Source: Occultella kanbiaonis
Lineage (GTDB): Bacteria > Actinomycetota > Actinomycetes > Actinomycetales > Beutenbergiaceae
NCBI RefSeq assembly: GCF_009708215.1
Contig: NZ_CP046175.1
Coordinates: 2,728,001 to 2,792,000 of the forward strand
DNA: 64,000 nt
Reading direction: 5' to 3'
Shown: positions 24,515 to 32,394 of the stretch, piece by piece
How positions within the stretch are numbered: the stretch's first letter is position 1
Layout: each line of letters starts with the position of its first letter
The notes under the pieces: generated by a model
Told to the model about the DNA's origin: nothing
The model's database searches: none
Seen by the model: only the letters and a program-made list of their open reading frames with translations
Position numbers and translations under genes: made by a program

Positions 24515-25417
24515 GTGCTGTCCGACGCGCCTGAACCGGCGCCCTCCGATCCCCTGAACGAGGCGCTGGACGTCTTCATGGCCGTCCGGCCCCGGCTGTT
24601 CGGTATCGCGTACCGCATGCTCGGCAGTGTGAGCGAGGCCGAGGACATCGTCCAGGAGGCCTGGGTGCGGTGGCAGCGCTACGACCGGGACTCGGTGGAG
24701 AACCCGGCAGCGTTCCTCGCCACCACGACGACACGTCTGGCGATCAACTCGGCCACCTCCGCCCACGCGCGCCGTGAGTCCTACATCGGACCGTGGATGC
24801 CGGAGCCCGTCGACACCAGTGCTGACCCGGCCCTCGGTGCCGAGCGAGGGGAGGCACTGGAGTTCGCGATCCTGATGCTGATGGAGCGACTGACTCCCAT
24901 GGAGCGCGCCGCCTACGTGCTCCGGCAGGCGTTCGACTACCCGTACGAGACCATCGCCACGATCCTCGAGCAGACCCAGGCGAACGTCCGCCAGCACGTC
25001 AGCCGGGCCCGCAAGCATCTTGCCGGCGAGCGTCGCGAGCGGGTCGACGCCGACGAGCAGCGGCAGCTCCTGGCCGCCTTCCTCGCCGCTGCGCAGGCGG
25101 GGGAGATGGCCGCTCTGGAGGAGTTGTTCGCCGGAGAGGTGGTCAGCACCACCGACGGCGACGGCGTGAAGAACGCGGCGCGCAAGCTGATGGTCGGCCG
25201 CCAGCAGGTGGCGAGGTTCATCGCGGCGTTCGCACACCACTTCTGGGTCGACACCGAGCAGGAATGGGTGCAGGCCAACGGTGAGCCGGCGATCCTGGTG
25301 CGGCGCGACGGTGAGCCGTTGGTTCTCGTGTCCCTGAACACCGGACCGGATGGCATCGAGCAGATCCGTTGGATGATGGCGCCTGCGAAACTCGAGCGGA
25401 TCGCCCGCGCCGGCTGA
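24515..25417 (+). CDS. ECF41-type RNA polymerase sigma factor (SigJ-like)
   Basis: A 300-residue extracytoplasmic-function sigma factor. Sigma region 2 is at about 20-85 (FGIAYRMLGSVSEAEDIVQEAWVRW), region 4 at about 120-172 (YETIATILEQTQANVRQHVSRARKHL). The region between and the 110-residue SnoaL-like C-terminal extension define the ECF41 group; its linker motif WLPEP appears as W94-M-P-E-P98, and the extension motif DGGGK appears as DGDGVK (about 214-219). In ECF41 factors the extension controls activity in place of an anti-sigma factor. A TATGAT box at 24502-24507 ends 7 nt before GTG 24515, suggesting a leaderless start; ATG 24503 is the longer alternative. Two downstream genes carry matching ECF41-type promoters. 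Confidence 0.93.
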   Translation: MLSDAPEPAPSDPLNEALDVFMAVRPRLFGIAYRMLGSVSEAEDIVQEAWVRWQRYDRDSVENPAAFLATTTTRLAINSATSAHARRESYIGPWMPEPVDTSADPALGAERGEALEFAILMLMERLTPMERAAYVLRQAFDYPYETIATILEQTQANVRQHVSRARKHLAGERRERVDADEQRQLLAAFLAAAQAGEMAALEELFAGEVVSTTDGDGVKNAARKLMVGRQQVARFIAAFAHHFWVDTEQEWVQANGEPAILVRRDGEPLVLVSLNTGPDGIEQIRWMMAPAKLERIARAG

Positions 25418-25471
25418 ACCGTCTCCCCGGTTCGACTGTGCGCGACGTCACACCGCCCAGCGCCCGAGACC

Positions 25472-25498
25472 TGTCACGCCGGGCTCCGCTTCCCGGTC
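25472..25498 (+). promoter_or_regulatory. ECF41-type promoter of the NDH-2-like gene
   Basis: TGTCACG (25472-25478), 16-bp spacer, GGTC (25495-25498), then ATAG. The known ECF41 promoter is TGTCACA - N16 - CGTC. The same layout recurs at 29096-29122. It lies 55 bp after the sigma factor gene and 73 bp before the NDH-2-like start codon. Confidence 0.75.
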
Positions 25499-25571
25499 AT
25501 AGGTAGTGACACCCCGGGAGCGGCGGGCGATCGGCGTCCACCGGCGAGGGTGTGGGAGGCGCGAGAGACAG

Positions 25572-26960
25572 ATGCGCAGAATCGTGATCGTCGGCGGCGG
25601 ATATGCGGGCTTCTACACCGCGTGGACACTTGAGCGCACGCTCCGGCCGGGTGAGGCCGAGCTGACCGTGATCGACCCCCGGCCCTACATGACCTACCAG
25701 CCCTTCCTGCCCGAGGTGGCGGCCGGCTCGATCGAGCCACGGCACGCCGTCATCTCGGTCCGCAAGCGGCTACACCGCACGCGGGTGGTCGCCGGCAGCG
25801 TGACGCGGGTCGATCACGCGACCAGGACGGTGCAGGTGCACCCTGCCGCCGGCCCCGACCTGGAGTTCGGCTACGACGTCATCGCCATCACGGCCGGCGC
25901 CGTGACCCGGACCTTCCCGATCCCGGGCCTGGCTGAGCACGCCATCGGGCTCAAGCACGTCGAGGAGGCCATCGCGATCCGCGACCGGCTGCTCGTCGCG
26001 TTCGACCAGGCATCCGTGCTGCCACCGGGACCGGAGCGCCGCGCCCTGCTCACCGTCGTCTTCGTGGGCGCCGGCCTCGCCGGGGTGGAGGGCTTCGGCG
26101 AGCTGCTCTCCCTGTCGACGGCGTTGCTCGCCGACTATCCCGAGCTCACCGTCGCCGACCTGGACTTCCGCCTCGTCGAGGCGCAGGGCCGGATCCTGCC
26201 CGAGTTCACGGCGGCGACCGCCGAGAAGGTGGCGCAGAGCCTGCGCGACCGCGGCGCGACGGTGCACCTGAACGCCCAGCTCACCTCCGCCGTCGACTCC
26301 CGGGTGGAACTGTCCGACGGCACGACCTTCGACGCGAACCTGATCGTGTGGACCGCCGGCAATGGGGCGAACCCGGTGGTCGCGAACCACACGGATCTGC
26401 CCGTGGACGCTCGCGGCCGCCTCGTCGTCGGTGCCGACCTGCGCGTGGCAACGCCGGACGGCCCGGTCCCGGACGCCTGGGCGGCCGGTGACGCCGCGGC
26501 CGTGCCGGACCTCGCCGTCGACCGTCCGGATGTCTACACCGTGCCGAACGCCCAGCACGCGGTCCGGCAGGGCCGGCGCCTCGGCCGCAACATCGCAGCG
26601 GTGCTTCGCGGACGCGCACCCAAGAACTACGAGCACCGCAGCCTCGGCGTGATCGCCACCCTCGGGATCGGACGTGGCGTGTTCCAGTCCGGGCCGATCA
26701 CGCTCACCGGATGGCCGGCCTGGCTCATCCACCGCGGCTACCACGTGCTCGCCGTGCCCACCTGGCACCGCAAGTTCCAGGTGCTGGCGATCTGGACGAG
26801 CGCTCACCTGTTCGGCCGCGACATCGTGTCGCTGCAGTCCGCCATGGACCCGCGGGCGGCGTTCGTCGGCGCGAGCGCAGGCACCGGGCAACCTACCGGG
26901 CGCGCCACGGTCGCCCGGATCGAGCCCGAGGACAAACCACGGCAAGGAATGGCCGCCTGA
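25572..26960 (+). CDS. NAD(P)/FAD-dependent oxidoreductase, type II NADH dehydrogenase family
   Basis: A 462-residue pyridine nucleotide-disulfide-type flavoprotein of the NDH-2 group. The FAD Rossmann motif GGGYAG is at residues 8-13, the second nucleotide motif is VVFVGAGLAGVE (around 160), and the FAD-closing AAGDAAAVPD follows at about 305. The ending with hydrophobic WPAWLIHRGYHVLAVPTW and the long C-terminal helix resemble membrane-peripheral NDH-2 proteins that pass electrons from NADH to quinone without pumping. ATG 25572 is chosen from the MRRIVIVGGGYAG start. It sits right after the ECF41 sigma gene and has a matching promoter, fitting the 'oxidoreductase' class of ECF41 targets. 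Confidence 0.9.
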   Translation: MRRIVIVGGGYAGFYTAWTLERTLRPGEAELTVIDPRPYMTYQPFLPEVAAGSIEPRHAVISVRKRLHRTRVVAGSVTRVDHATRTVQVHPAAGPDLEFGYDVIAITAGAVTRTFPIPGLAEHAIGLKHVEEAIAIRDRLLVAFDQASVLPPGPERRALLTVVFVGAGLAGVEGFGELLSLSTALLADYPELTVADLDFRLVEAQGRILPEFTAATAEKVAQSLRDRGATVHLNAQLTSAVDSRVELSDGTTFDANLIVWTAGNGANPVVANHTDLPVDARGRLVVGADLRVATPDGPVPDAWAAGDAAAVPDLAVDRPDVYTVPNAQHAVRQGRRLGRNIAAVLRGRAPKNYEHRSLGVIATLGIGRGVFQSGPITLTGWPAWLIHRGYHVLAVPTWHRKFQVLAIWTSAHLFGRDIVSLQSAMDPRAAFVGASAGTGQPTGRATVARIEPEDKPRQGMAA

Positions 26961-26974
26961 GCCCACCGCGGCGA

Positions 26975-27008
26975 GACTGACGGGACGGATGGATCCATCC
27001 CGTCAGTC
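26975..27008 (+). terminator. Terminator after the NDH-2-like gene
   Basis: GACTGACGGGA (26975-26985) and TCCCGTCAGTC (26998-27008) are a perfect 11-bp inverted repeat; the loop itself contains a smaller palindrome. It lies 14 bp after the stop codon and 24 bp before the glycoside hydrolase start, separating the two transcription units. Confidence 0.8.
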
Positions 27009-27032
27009 CTCTCTCCGGAAGGGCCAGCCGCC

Positions 27033-29063
27033 ATGTCAGCTCCGCATCCCCAACCCGCCCTCGGCTCCCGTTCGGCGCGGATCCTCAACATCGACGGCCT
27101 CGAGTTCAAGGACCTGAACGGCAACGGCCGCCTCGACCCGTACGAGGACTGGCGCCTTCCCGTCGCGGACCGGATCGCGGACCTGACCGGTCGGATGTCC
27201 ACCGCGGACAAGGTCGCTCTGATGCTGATCACGTCCCACTACATGGGTGCCTCGAGGATCATCGCGGACCGGGAGCAGGGCCTGCTGAACACCCACGAGA
27301 AGTGGTCCGACACCAACTTCTGGGCGGTGGAGAGCTCGTCCACCTATCGCTTCGACCCGCCGGTCCTGGACTATGCGGGCTCGGCCAAGGCGATCACTGA
27401 ACTCGGGCTGCGGTACCTCATCATCCCGGACAACCCCACCTCCTACGACCTCGCCACCTGGGTGAATGCGCTTCAGGAACTCGCCGAGGGCACCCCACTC
27501 GGGATTCCCGTGGTCATGGTCTCCAACCCGCGGAACCACGTCTCGGACTCCAAGCTCTTCGGGATCGCCGAGGCGAGCGACAAGATGTCGCAGTGGCCCG
27601 GGGAGCTGGGGCTGGCGGCCACCGGGGACCCGGACCTCGTCGAGGAGTTCGGACGGCTCGCCGGCAGACAGTGGCGCTCCGCGGGCATCACCAAGGGCTA
27701 CCAGTACATGGCGGACATCGTCACCGAGCCCCGCTGGTCCCGCGCGGGCGGCACGTTCGGGGAGAACCCGGAGCTGGCCGCGAAGCTGATCGCCGCCGTC
27801 ACCCGCGGGTTCCAGGGTGCAGACCTCGGTGCCGGCTCGGTGTCGATGACCACGAAGCACTTCCCTGGCGGCGGCCCCCGCGACCAGGGCCACGACCCCC
27901 ACTTCGAGCACGGGAGGTTCCAGCCGTACCCGACCGAGGGCAGCCTGTACCGCTATCACCTGCCGGTGTTCCGGGCCGCCATCGAGGCCGGGACCACATC
28001 GATCATGCCGTACTACGCCAAGAGCACGAACGCGATGTCCGCACCGCAGCTGCATGGCGGCCGTGCGTTCGAGGAGGTCGGGTTCGCCTACGACAAGTAC
28101 CTCATCACCGACGTGCTGCGCGGTGAGCTGGGCTTCACCGGGTACGTGAACTCCGAGACCGGGATCTCCACCGGCATGCCCTGGGGCGTGGAGTCGCTGA
28201 GCCGCCCCGAGCGGTTCGCCAAGGCGATCGACGCGGGCGTGAACACGTTCGCCGGTGACGGGAACCCGCAGCCGCTGTTGGACGCCGTCGCGCAGGGCCT
28301 GGTGACCACCGAGCAGCTGGACCACAACGTGGCGTACCTGCTCGATGAGATGTTCCGCCTCGGCCTGTTCGAGAACCCGTACGTCGACCCGGACACGGCC
28401 CAGGCGATCGCCGAGGACCGGGAGATCCAGGCCCTCGCGGACTCCGCGCACCGACGCTCCCTGGTGTTGCTGCGCAACGACCAGGGCATCCTGCCGCTGC
28501 GACCCGACGGCGGAGCACCGGTCCGCCTGTACGTCGAGGTGTTCACGGGAACCGATCGCGAGGCCGAGCAGGCCCGCATCGCCGCCGAGGTGGCCGCCGC
28601 GGCGGGCGACGGCATCGAGGTGGTCGGTTCCCTCGAGGACGCGACCCACGCCCTCGCCTGGGTCCGCCCGGCGATGTCGCTGCTGAGCGACAAGCCGGAG
28701 ACCGAGCTGTCGATCGCGCTGGACGCAGAGACCGGCGTCGACTCCGGCCGGGTGCTCGAGCTCGAGGCGAGGGTGCCGACCATCCTGGCCGTCTCCTTCG
28801 CCAACCCGTGGCTGCTCGACGCGCTCGCCCCGGGTGCGGCCGCCGTCGTCGGGACGTTCGGCGTGCTCACCGACGCCCTGACCGACCTGCTCACCGGGGC
28901 GGTGACGCCGTCCGGGACACTGCCCTACACGATCCCGGCGAGCCGGGAGAAGGTCCTCGGCAAGGCCTCCGACATCCCCGGGGCGGACGAGCCGAGCGGC
29001 TACGCGTATGTGGACGGCACCGGCGCGGAGTACGTGTTCGGGTACGGGCGCGCCGCCTTCTGA
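27033..29063 (+). CDS. Glycoside hydrolase family 3 protein (beta-glycosidase-like)
   Basis: A 676-residue cytoplasmic GH3 protein (no signal peptide). The N-terminal TIM-barrel domain carries the substrate-binding K275-H276-F-P-G-G-G motif; the (alpha/beta)6 sandwich and a short C-terminal part (SGTLPYTIPAS, EYVFGYG) follow. GH3 enzymes use an aspartate nucleophile in a segment like GFDGYVxSD; here the segment reads GFTGYVNSETGI with glutamate at residue 375. Either this subgroup uses Glu or activity is altered. The ATG at 27033 has a GGAAGG site. A strong terminator separates it from the upstream flavoprotein gene, so it is unlikely to share the ECF41 promoter by read-through. Substrate unknown. 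Confidence 0.88.
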   Translation: MSAPHPQPALGSRSARILNIDGLEFKDLNGNGRLDPYEDWRLPVADRIADLTGRMSTADKVALMLITSHYMGASRIIADREQGLLNTHEKWSDTNFWAVESSSTYRFDPPVLDYAGSAKAITELGLRYLIIPDNPTSYDLATWVNALQELAEGTPLGIPVVMVSNPRNHVSDSKLFGIAEASDKMSQWPGELGLAATGDPDLVEEFGRLAGRQWRSAGITKGYQYMADIVTEPRWSRAGGTFGENPELAAKLIAAVTRGFQGADLGAGSVSMTTKHFPGGGPRDQGHDPHFEHGRFQPYPTEGSLYRYHLPVFRAAIEAGTTSIMPYYAKSTNAMSAPQLHGGRAFEEVGFAYDKYLITDVLRGELGFTGYVNSETGISTGMPWGVESLSRPERFAKAIDAGVNTFAGDGNPQPLLDAVAQGLVTTEQLDHNVAYLLDEMFRLGLFENPYVDPDTAQAIAEDREIQALADSAHRRSLVLLRNDQGILPLRPDGGAPVRLYVEVFTGTDREAEQARIAAEVAAAAGDGIEVVGSLEDATHALAWVRPAMSLLSDKPETELSIALDAETGVDSGRVLELEARVPTILAVSFANPWLLDALAPGAAAVVGTFGVLTDALTDLLTGAVTPSGTLPYTIPASREKVLGKASDIPGADEPSGYAYVDGTGAEYVFGYGRAAF

Positions 29064-29095
29064 CGGCGGTCCTCTGACGGCGATGTGTCCCGGAG

Positions 29096-29122
29096 TGTCA
29101 CAGCCCGGGGCACCGCCCGGTC
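29096..29122 (+). promoter_or_regulatory. ECF41-type promoter of the epimerase-like gene
   Basis: TGTCACA (29096-29102), 16-bp spacer, GGTC (29119-29122), then CTAG. It matches the ECF41 -35 consensus exactly and the -10 CGTC in three of four positions, and has the same spacing and flank as the site at 25472-25498. The gene start follows 55 bp downstream. Confidence 0.8.
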
Positions 29123-29177
29123 CTAGTTGTCGACCGGGCGGGACGGCCTGCCTGGCGGACCCAGGAAGGCCTTCATC

Positions 29178-29945
29178 ATGAAGATCGTCGTCATCGGCGG
29201 GACCGGACTCATCGGCTCCCAGGTTGTCACGCGCCTCACCGAGCACGGGCACGAGGCCGTGCCGGCCGCCCCGAACACGGGCGTCAACAGCATCACTGGC
29301 GAGGGCGTCAAGGAGGCCCTCGCCGGCGCGGACGTGGTGGTGGACGTGTCGAACTCGCCCTCGTTCGCCGACCAGGACGTGCTCGACTTCTTCACCACCT
29401 CGACCAACACCCTCATCGCCGCAGCCAAGGACGCCGGGGTCGGCCACTACGTCGCCCTCTCGGTCGTGGGTGCCGACGAGCTGCCGGACAGCGGCTACCT
29501 GCGTGCGAAGGTCGCGCAGGAGGCGCTCATCGAGAACTCCGGGCTGCCCTACTCGATCGTGCGGGCGACCCAGTTCTTCGAGTTCCTCGCTCGGATCACC
29601 GACGAGGCGACCGAGGGCAACCAGGTCCGCCTGCCCACCGCCTACTTCCAGCCGATGGCGGCGGCGGACGTCGCCGCCGTGGTGGGCCGGACCGCCGCGG
29701 GAGCGCCCCTGAACGGGCGCCACGAGGTCGGTGGCCCGGAACGGGTCCGGATGGCGGACCTGGTGCGCGGTGCCCTGGCCGCGAAGAGCGACCCGCGCGA
29801 GGTGGTCTCGGACCCGGAGGCGAAGTACTTCGGCACCGTCCTCGGCGAGACCTCCCTCGCTGCGACGTCGGAGGGTGCCGAGCTCGCTCCGACCTACCTC
29901 AAGGACTGGTCGGCGGCGCGCGCCGCGAGCGCCGGCGCGCACTGA
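29178..29945 (+). CDS. NAD(P)-binding epimerase/NmrA-like protein, probable ECF41 partner
   Basis: A 255-residue atypical short-chain dehydrogenase. It opens with MKIVVIGGTGLIGSQV (GxxGxxG dinucleotide motif, residues 7-13). The ALSVVGADELPDSGYLRAKVAQEALIENSGLPYSIVRATQFFEF stretch is typical of NmrA/SDR-a5-like proteins encoded beside ECF41 sigma factors (the 'E' of the COE group: carboxymuconolactone decarboxylase, oxidoreductase, epimerase). ATG 29178 with AGGAAGG is preferred to a TTG at 29127. An ECF41-type promoter lies directly upstream although the sigma gene is 4 kb away. Confidence 0.9.
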   Translation: MKIVVIGGTGLIGSQVVTRLTEHGHEAVPAAPNTGVNSITGEGVKEALAGADVVVDVSNSPSFADQDVLDFFTTSTNTLIAAAKDAGVGHYVALSVVGADELPDSGYLRAKVAQEALIENSGLPYSIVRATQFFEFLARITDEATEGNQVRLPTAYFQPMAAADVAAVVGRTAAGAPLNGRHEVGGPERVRMADLVRGALAAKSDPREVVSDPEAKYFGTVLGETSLAATSEGAELAPTYLKDWSAARAASAGAH

Positions 29946-29967
29946 CCGGCCCCGGCCGGCGGCGGTC

Positions 29968-31158
29968 TCAGGCCCCGGAGCGGGCGTGCTCCGGGGCCGA
30001 GTGCTGCCCCTTCTCGGGGACGTGCTCCTGCTCCGGGCGCGCGGAGGCTTCGACGATCCGGATGAACACCATGATCCAGCCGAAGATGATCACGAACGCG
30101 GTCAGCTCGAAGGCCGTGAACACGATCGTGCCGAGGAAGAACGCCACCGCCGTCCCGGCGAGCACGGCGACCATCACCGCCGTCACCAGGAAGAACTGGG
30201 TCGGCAGCCCGCGCAGCAGGATCGGGGACCCGAGCAGCAGCACCCCGAACGCGAGCACCAGCCCCCAGGCGAACACGTTGTGCAGGTCCTGACTCACCGG
30301 GATCGACACGATCCCGACGCAGGAGAGCATCAGTCCCATCACGACGAAGGCCGCCGCGATCACCCGCGGCGCGAACGCGTAGACGAGCACTCCCGCGCGG
30401 CATAGCGCCCGCAGGTTCCGGTACAGCGACAGCGCGAAGCTGGTCACCAGGAGCCCGGCGATCGCCAGGGTCATGTTGAACAGCCCGCTGGAACCGTCGC
30501 CGAAGCTGCCGAGTTGGCTGAAGTGGTACTCCCACCAGCGCGGATCCTGCGCGGTCGCCATCGACGTGAAGGTCCCGATCGTCAGGAACATCACGAGCAG
30601 GCTCGCGAGCCGCACGGTCGAGGTGGACAGCACCGACAGGTACACCCAGTACGCCACGAGCCCGGCCGCAAGGGCGAGCGCGCCGGCGGCCAGGACGGAG
30701 CCGAGCGCGAGGCCGCGGAAGCTCTGTTGCAGCAGAGCGAACGCACCGATGGTGAGCAGGCCCGCGATCGCCGTGTGCACCAGCACCACGCCGAGCACGT
30801 CGAGCACCTTCAACCACGGCCTCAGGGTGTGCCGCCACTGCCGCCCGGGCAGGTTCCAGGAACGCAGGTATCCCGTGATACCCGCGGCGGCGGCCATGAC
30901 GGCGCACACTGCCAGCGCCACGATGCCGATCGAGACCTCGCCCCAGAGCGGGGTCGCCCTGCCGTGGAAGACGATCAGTCCGATGATCGCCGCGACGGCC
31001 GCAGCGACGACCGCCGCGATCAGGGCCTCGGTCTCGCCACGGACGTACCGGACGTGGTCGGGGTCGATCCGCGGCGTCGGCTCGCTCGCCGAGGCCGGCT
31101 CGATGCCCGACGGCGTCGGCTCGCCGGTCGACGGCCGTCCGGGCGCTGGGGTGCTCAC
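29968..31158 (-). CDS. Multi-pass membrane protein (DUF998-like)
   Basis: A 396-residue integral membrane protein with a Pro/Ser-rich N-terminal tail of about 45 residues and around nine or ten transmembrane helices. Between helices 5 and 6 is a conserved loop DPRWWEYHFSQLGSFGDGSSGLFNMTLAIAGL, a segment type seen in DUF998-like proteins. A short charged C-terminal tail carries two histidine-containing repeats. The start is GTG 31158; a CATGAT box ends 6 nt upstream, so the message may be leaderless. Function unknown. Confidence 0.8.
   Translation of the reverse strand: MSTPAPGRPSTGEPTPSGIEPASASEPTPRIDPDHVRYVRGETEALIAAVVAAAVAAIIGLIVFHGRATPLWGEVSIGIVALAVCAVMAAAAGITGYLRSWNLPGRQWRHTLRPWLKVLDVLGVVLVHTAIAGLLTIGAFALLQQSFRGLALGSVLAAGALALAAGLVAYWVYLSVLSTSTVRLASLLVMFLTIGTFTSMATAQDPRWWEYHFSQLGSFGDGSSGLFNMTLAIAGLLVTSFALSLYRNLRALCRAGVLVYAFAPRVIAAAFVVMGLMLSCVGIVSIPVSQDLHNVFAWGLVLAFGVLLLGSPILLRGLPTQFFLVTAVMVAVLAGTAVAFFLGTIVFTAFELTAFVIIFGWIMVFIRIVEASARPEQEHVPEKGQHSAPEHARSGA
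29971..29998 (+). terminator. Terminator of the epimerase-like gene, inside the opposing gene's end
   Basis: GGCCCCGGAG (29971-29980) and CTCCGGGGCC (29989-29998) form a perfect 10-bp stem with an 8-nt loop, 25 bp after the plus-strand stop. The sequence also encodes the last residues of the convergent minus-strand gene. Confidence 0.7.
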
Positions 31159-31200
31159 CCGAGCATCATGTCAAACGCCTCCGACGCGACTCGGGCCCGA

Positions 31201-32334
31201 TCAGTCCCGGCGGAGCTCGATCAGGACCTCGTAGTGGTCGGTCTGCGGGAACATGTCGAGCAGGCGGGCACGCCGCGGACGCAGCGACGGCATCGCGGCG
31301 AGGTCACGGGCGAGGGACTCGGCACGACAGCTCGAGTAGAGCACGCTCCGAACCCCTGACGACTCGAGCCAGCCGGCGAGCTCGGATCCGATCCCGCGGC
31401 GGGGTGGGTTCACGATGACCAGGTCCGGCACGTCCCGCGTGGAATCGGCGGACCCGAACGCGAACTCACCTGCGTCCCCGACCACGAACTCCACCTCGGT
31501 CAGACCCGCTTCGGCCGCGCTGCGCCGGGCGCTGGCGATGGCCTCGGCGGAGGTCTCCACCCCGGTCACCGACCGACCGGGACCGGCGGCGTGCAGGGCG
31601 AAGCCACCGACGCCGCAGTACAGGTCCCACACCGACTCCGGCGCGATCTCCGCCAGCCACTGCGTGGCCTGGCGATACAGCGCGGCCGCCACGGCGGTGT
31701 TCGTCTGGAAGAAGCTACGCGGGCGCAGGTGCAACCCGTACCCGTTGACGAGCATCGGCAGGGACTCCTGCGCGGTCAGGATGATCTCCTGCGCACCTTC
31801 GAGCACGGCCTTGTGCTCGGGATGGATGTTCGCCGACACCACCGCCAGCGTCGGCAGCTGCTCCCGCAACCAGGGCAGCTGGGCGCGGATGTGCCGCAGA
31901 ACCTCGACGGTGCGGACCACGAAGCGGACCATGAGTTCGCCGTCGGGCGAGGCGGTGACGATCACGTACTTGAGCTGACCGTGCCGGCCCGGCACGTCGT
32001 ACGGCTCCAGGCCGGCTCGGGTGATGAACGCGGCCAGCGGCGCGAAGGTCGCGGCAAGGTTCGCCGGGTAGAGGCCGCAGTCCGAGAGGTCCACCCCGTG
32101 CCCGGCGCGGTCCAGGATGCCAAGGGTCGGCGCCGCGACGGTGCCGCCGACCACCATCTTCGCCTTGTTCCGGAAGCCCGACTCCGAGCTGCGCACCGGG
32201 TCGGACCAGGCCATCGGGAAGTCCGCGAGCACGTCGCGGCAGTGGGCCTGCTTGTCCGCGAGCTGGCTGCCGTAGTCCTGGCCCATGAGGGTGCAGGAGC
32301 GGCACCGGCCGGCATCGAAGTAGGAGCACTGCAT
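31201..32334 (-). CDS. rlmC: 23S rRNA (uracil-C5)-methyltransferase RlmC
   Basis: A 377-residue TrmA/RumB-family enzyme that methylates a uridine in 23S rRNA (U747 in E. coli numbering). The N-terminus MQCSYFDAGRCRSCTLM supplies three cysteines (C3, C11, C14) of the [4Fe-4S] cluster; the fourth is in SDCGLYPA (about residue 87). The SAM-binding motif DLYCGVGGFALH, NPPRRG and the catalytic cysteine in YSSCRAESLARDL are present. Length and N-terminus match E. coli RlmC rather than RlmD (no TRAM domain). It is a single gene on the minus strand. Confidence 0.93.
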   Translation of the reverse strand: MQCSYFDAGRCRSCTLMGQDYGSQLADKQAHCRDVLADFPMAWSDPVRSSESGFRNKAKMVVGGTVAAPTLGILDRAGHGVDLSDCGLYPANLAATFAPLAAFITRAGLEPYDVPGRHGQLKYVIVTASPDGELMVRFVVRTVEVLRHIRAQLPWLREQLPTLAVVSANIHPEHKAVLEGAQEIILTAQESLPMLVNGYGLHLRPRSFFQTNTAVAAALYRQATQWLAEIAPESVWDLYCGVGGFALHAAGPGRSVTGVETSAEAIASARRSAAEAGLTEVEFVVGDAGEFAFGSADSTRDVPDLVIVNPPRRGIGSELAGWLESSGVRSVLYSSCRAESLARDLAAMPSLRPRRARLLDMFPQTDHYEVLIELRRD

Positions 32335-32394
32335 CAGGAGGCCAAGCCTACGTCCGGGCGGACCTGCGCCGGTTCCGGCCGCGCACCCGAGGAA

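Noticed and set aside
27036-29942. 968-codon minus-strand frame opposite the GH3 and epimerase genes
   Set aside because: Shadow of two recognisable plus-strand genes.
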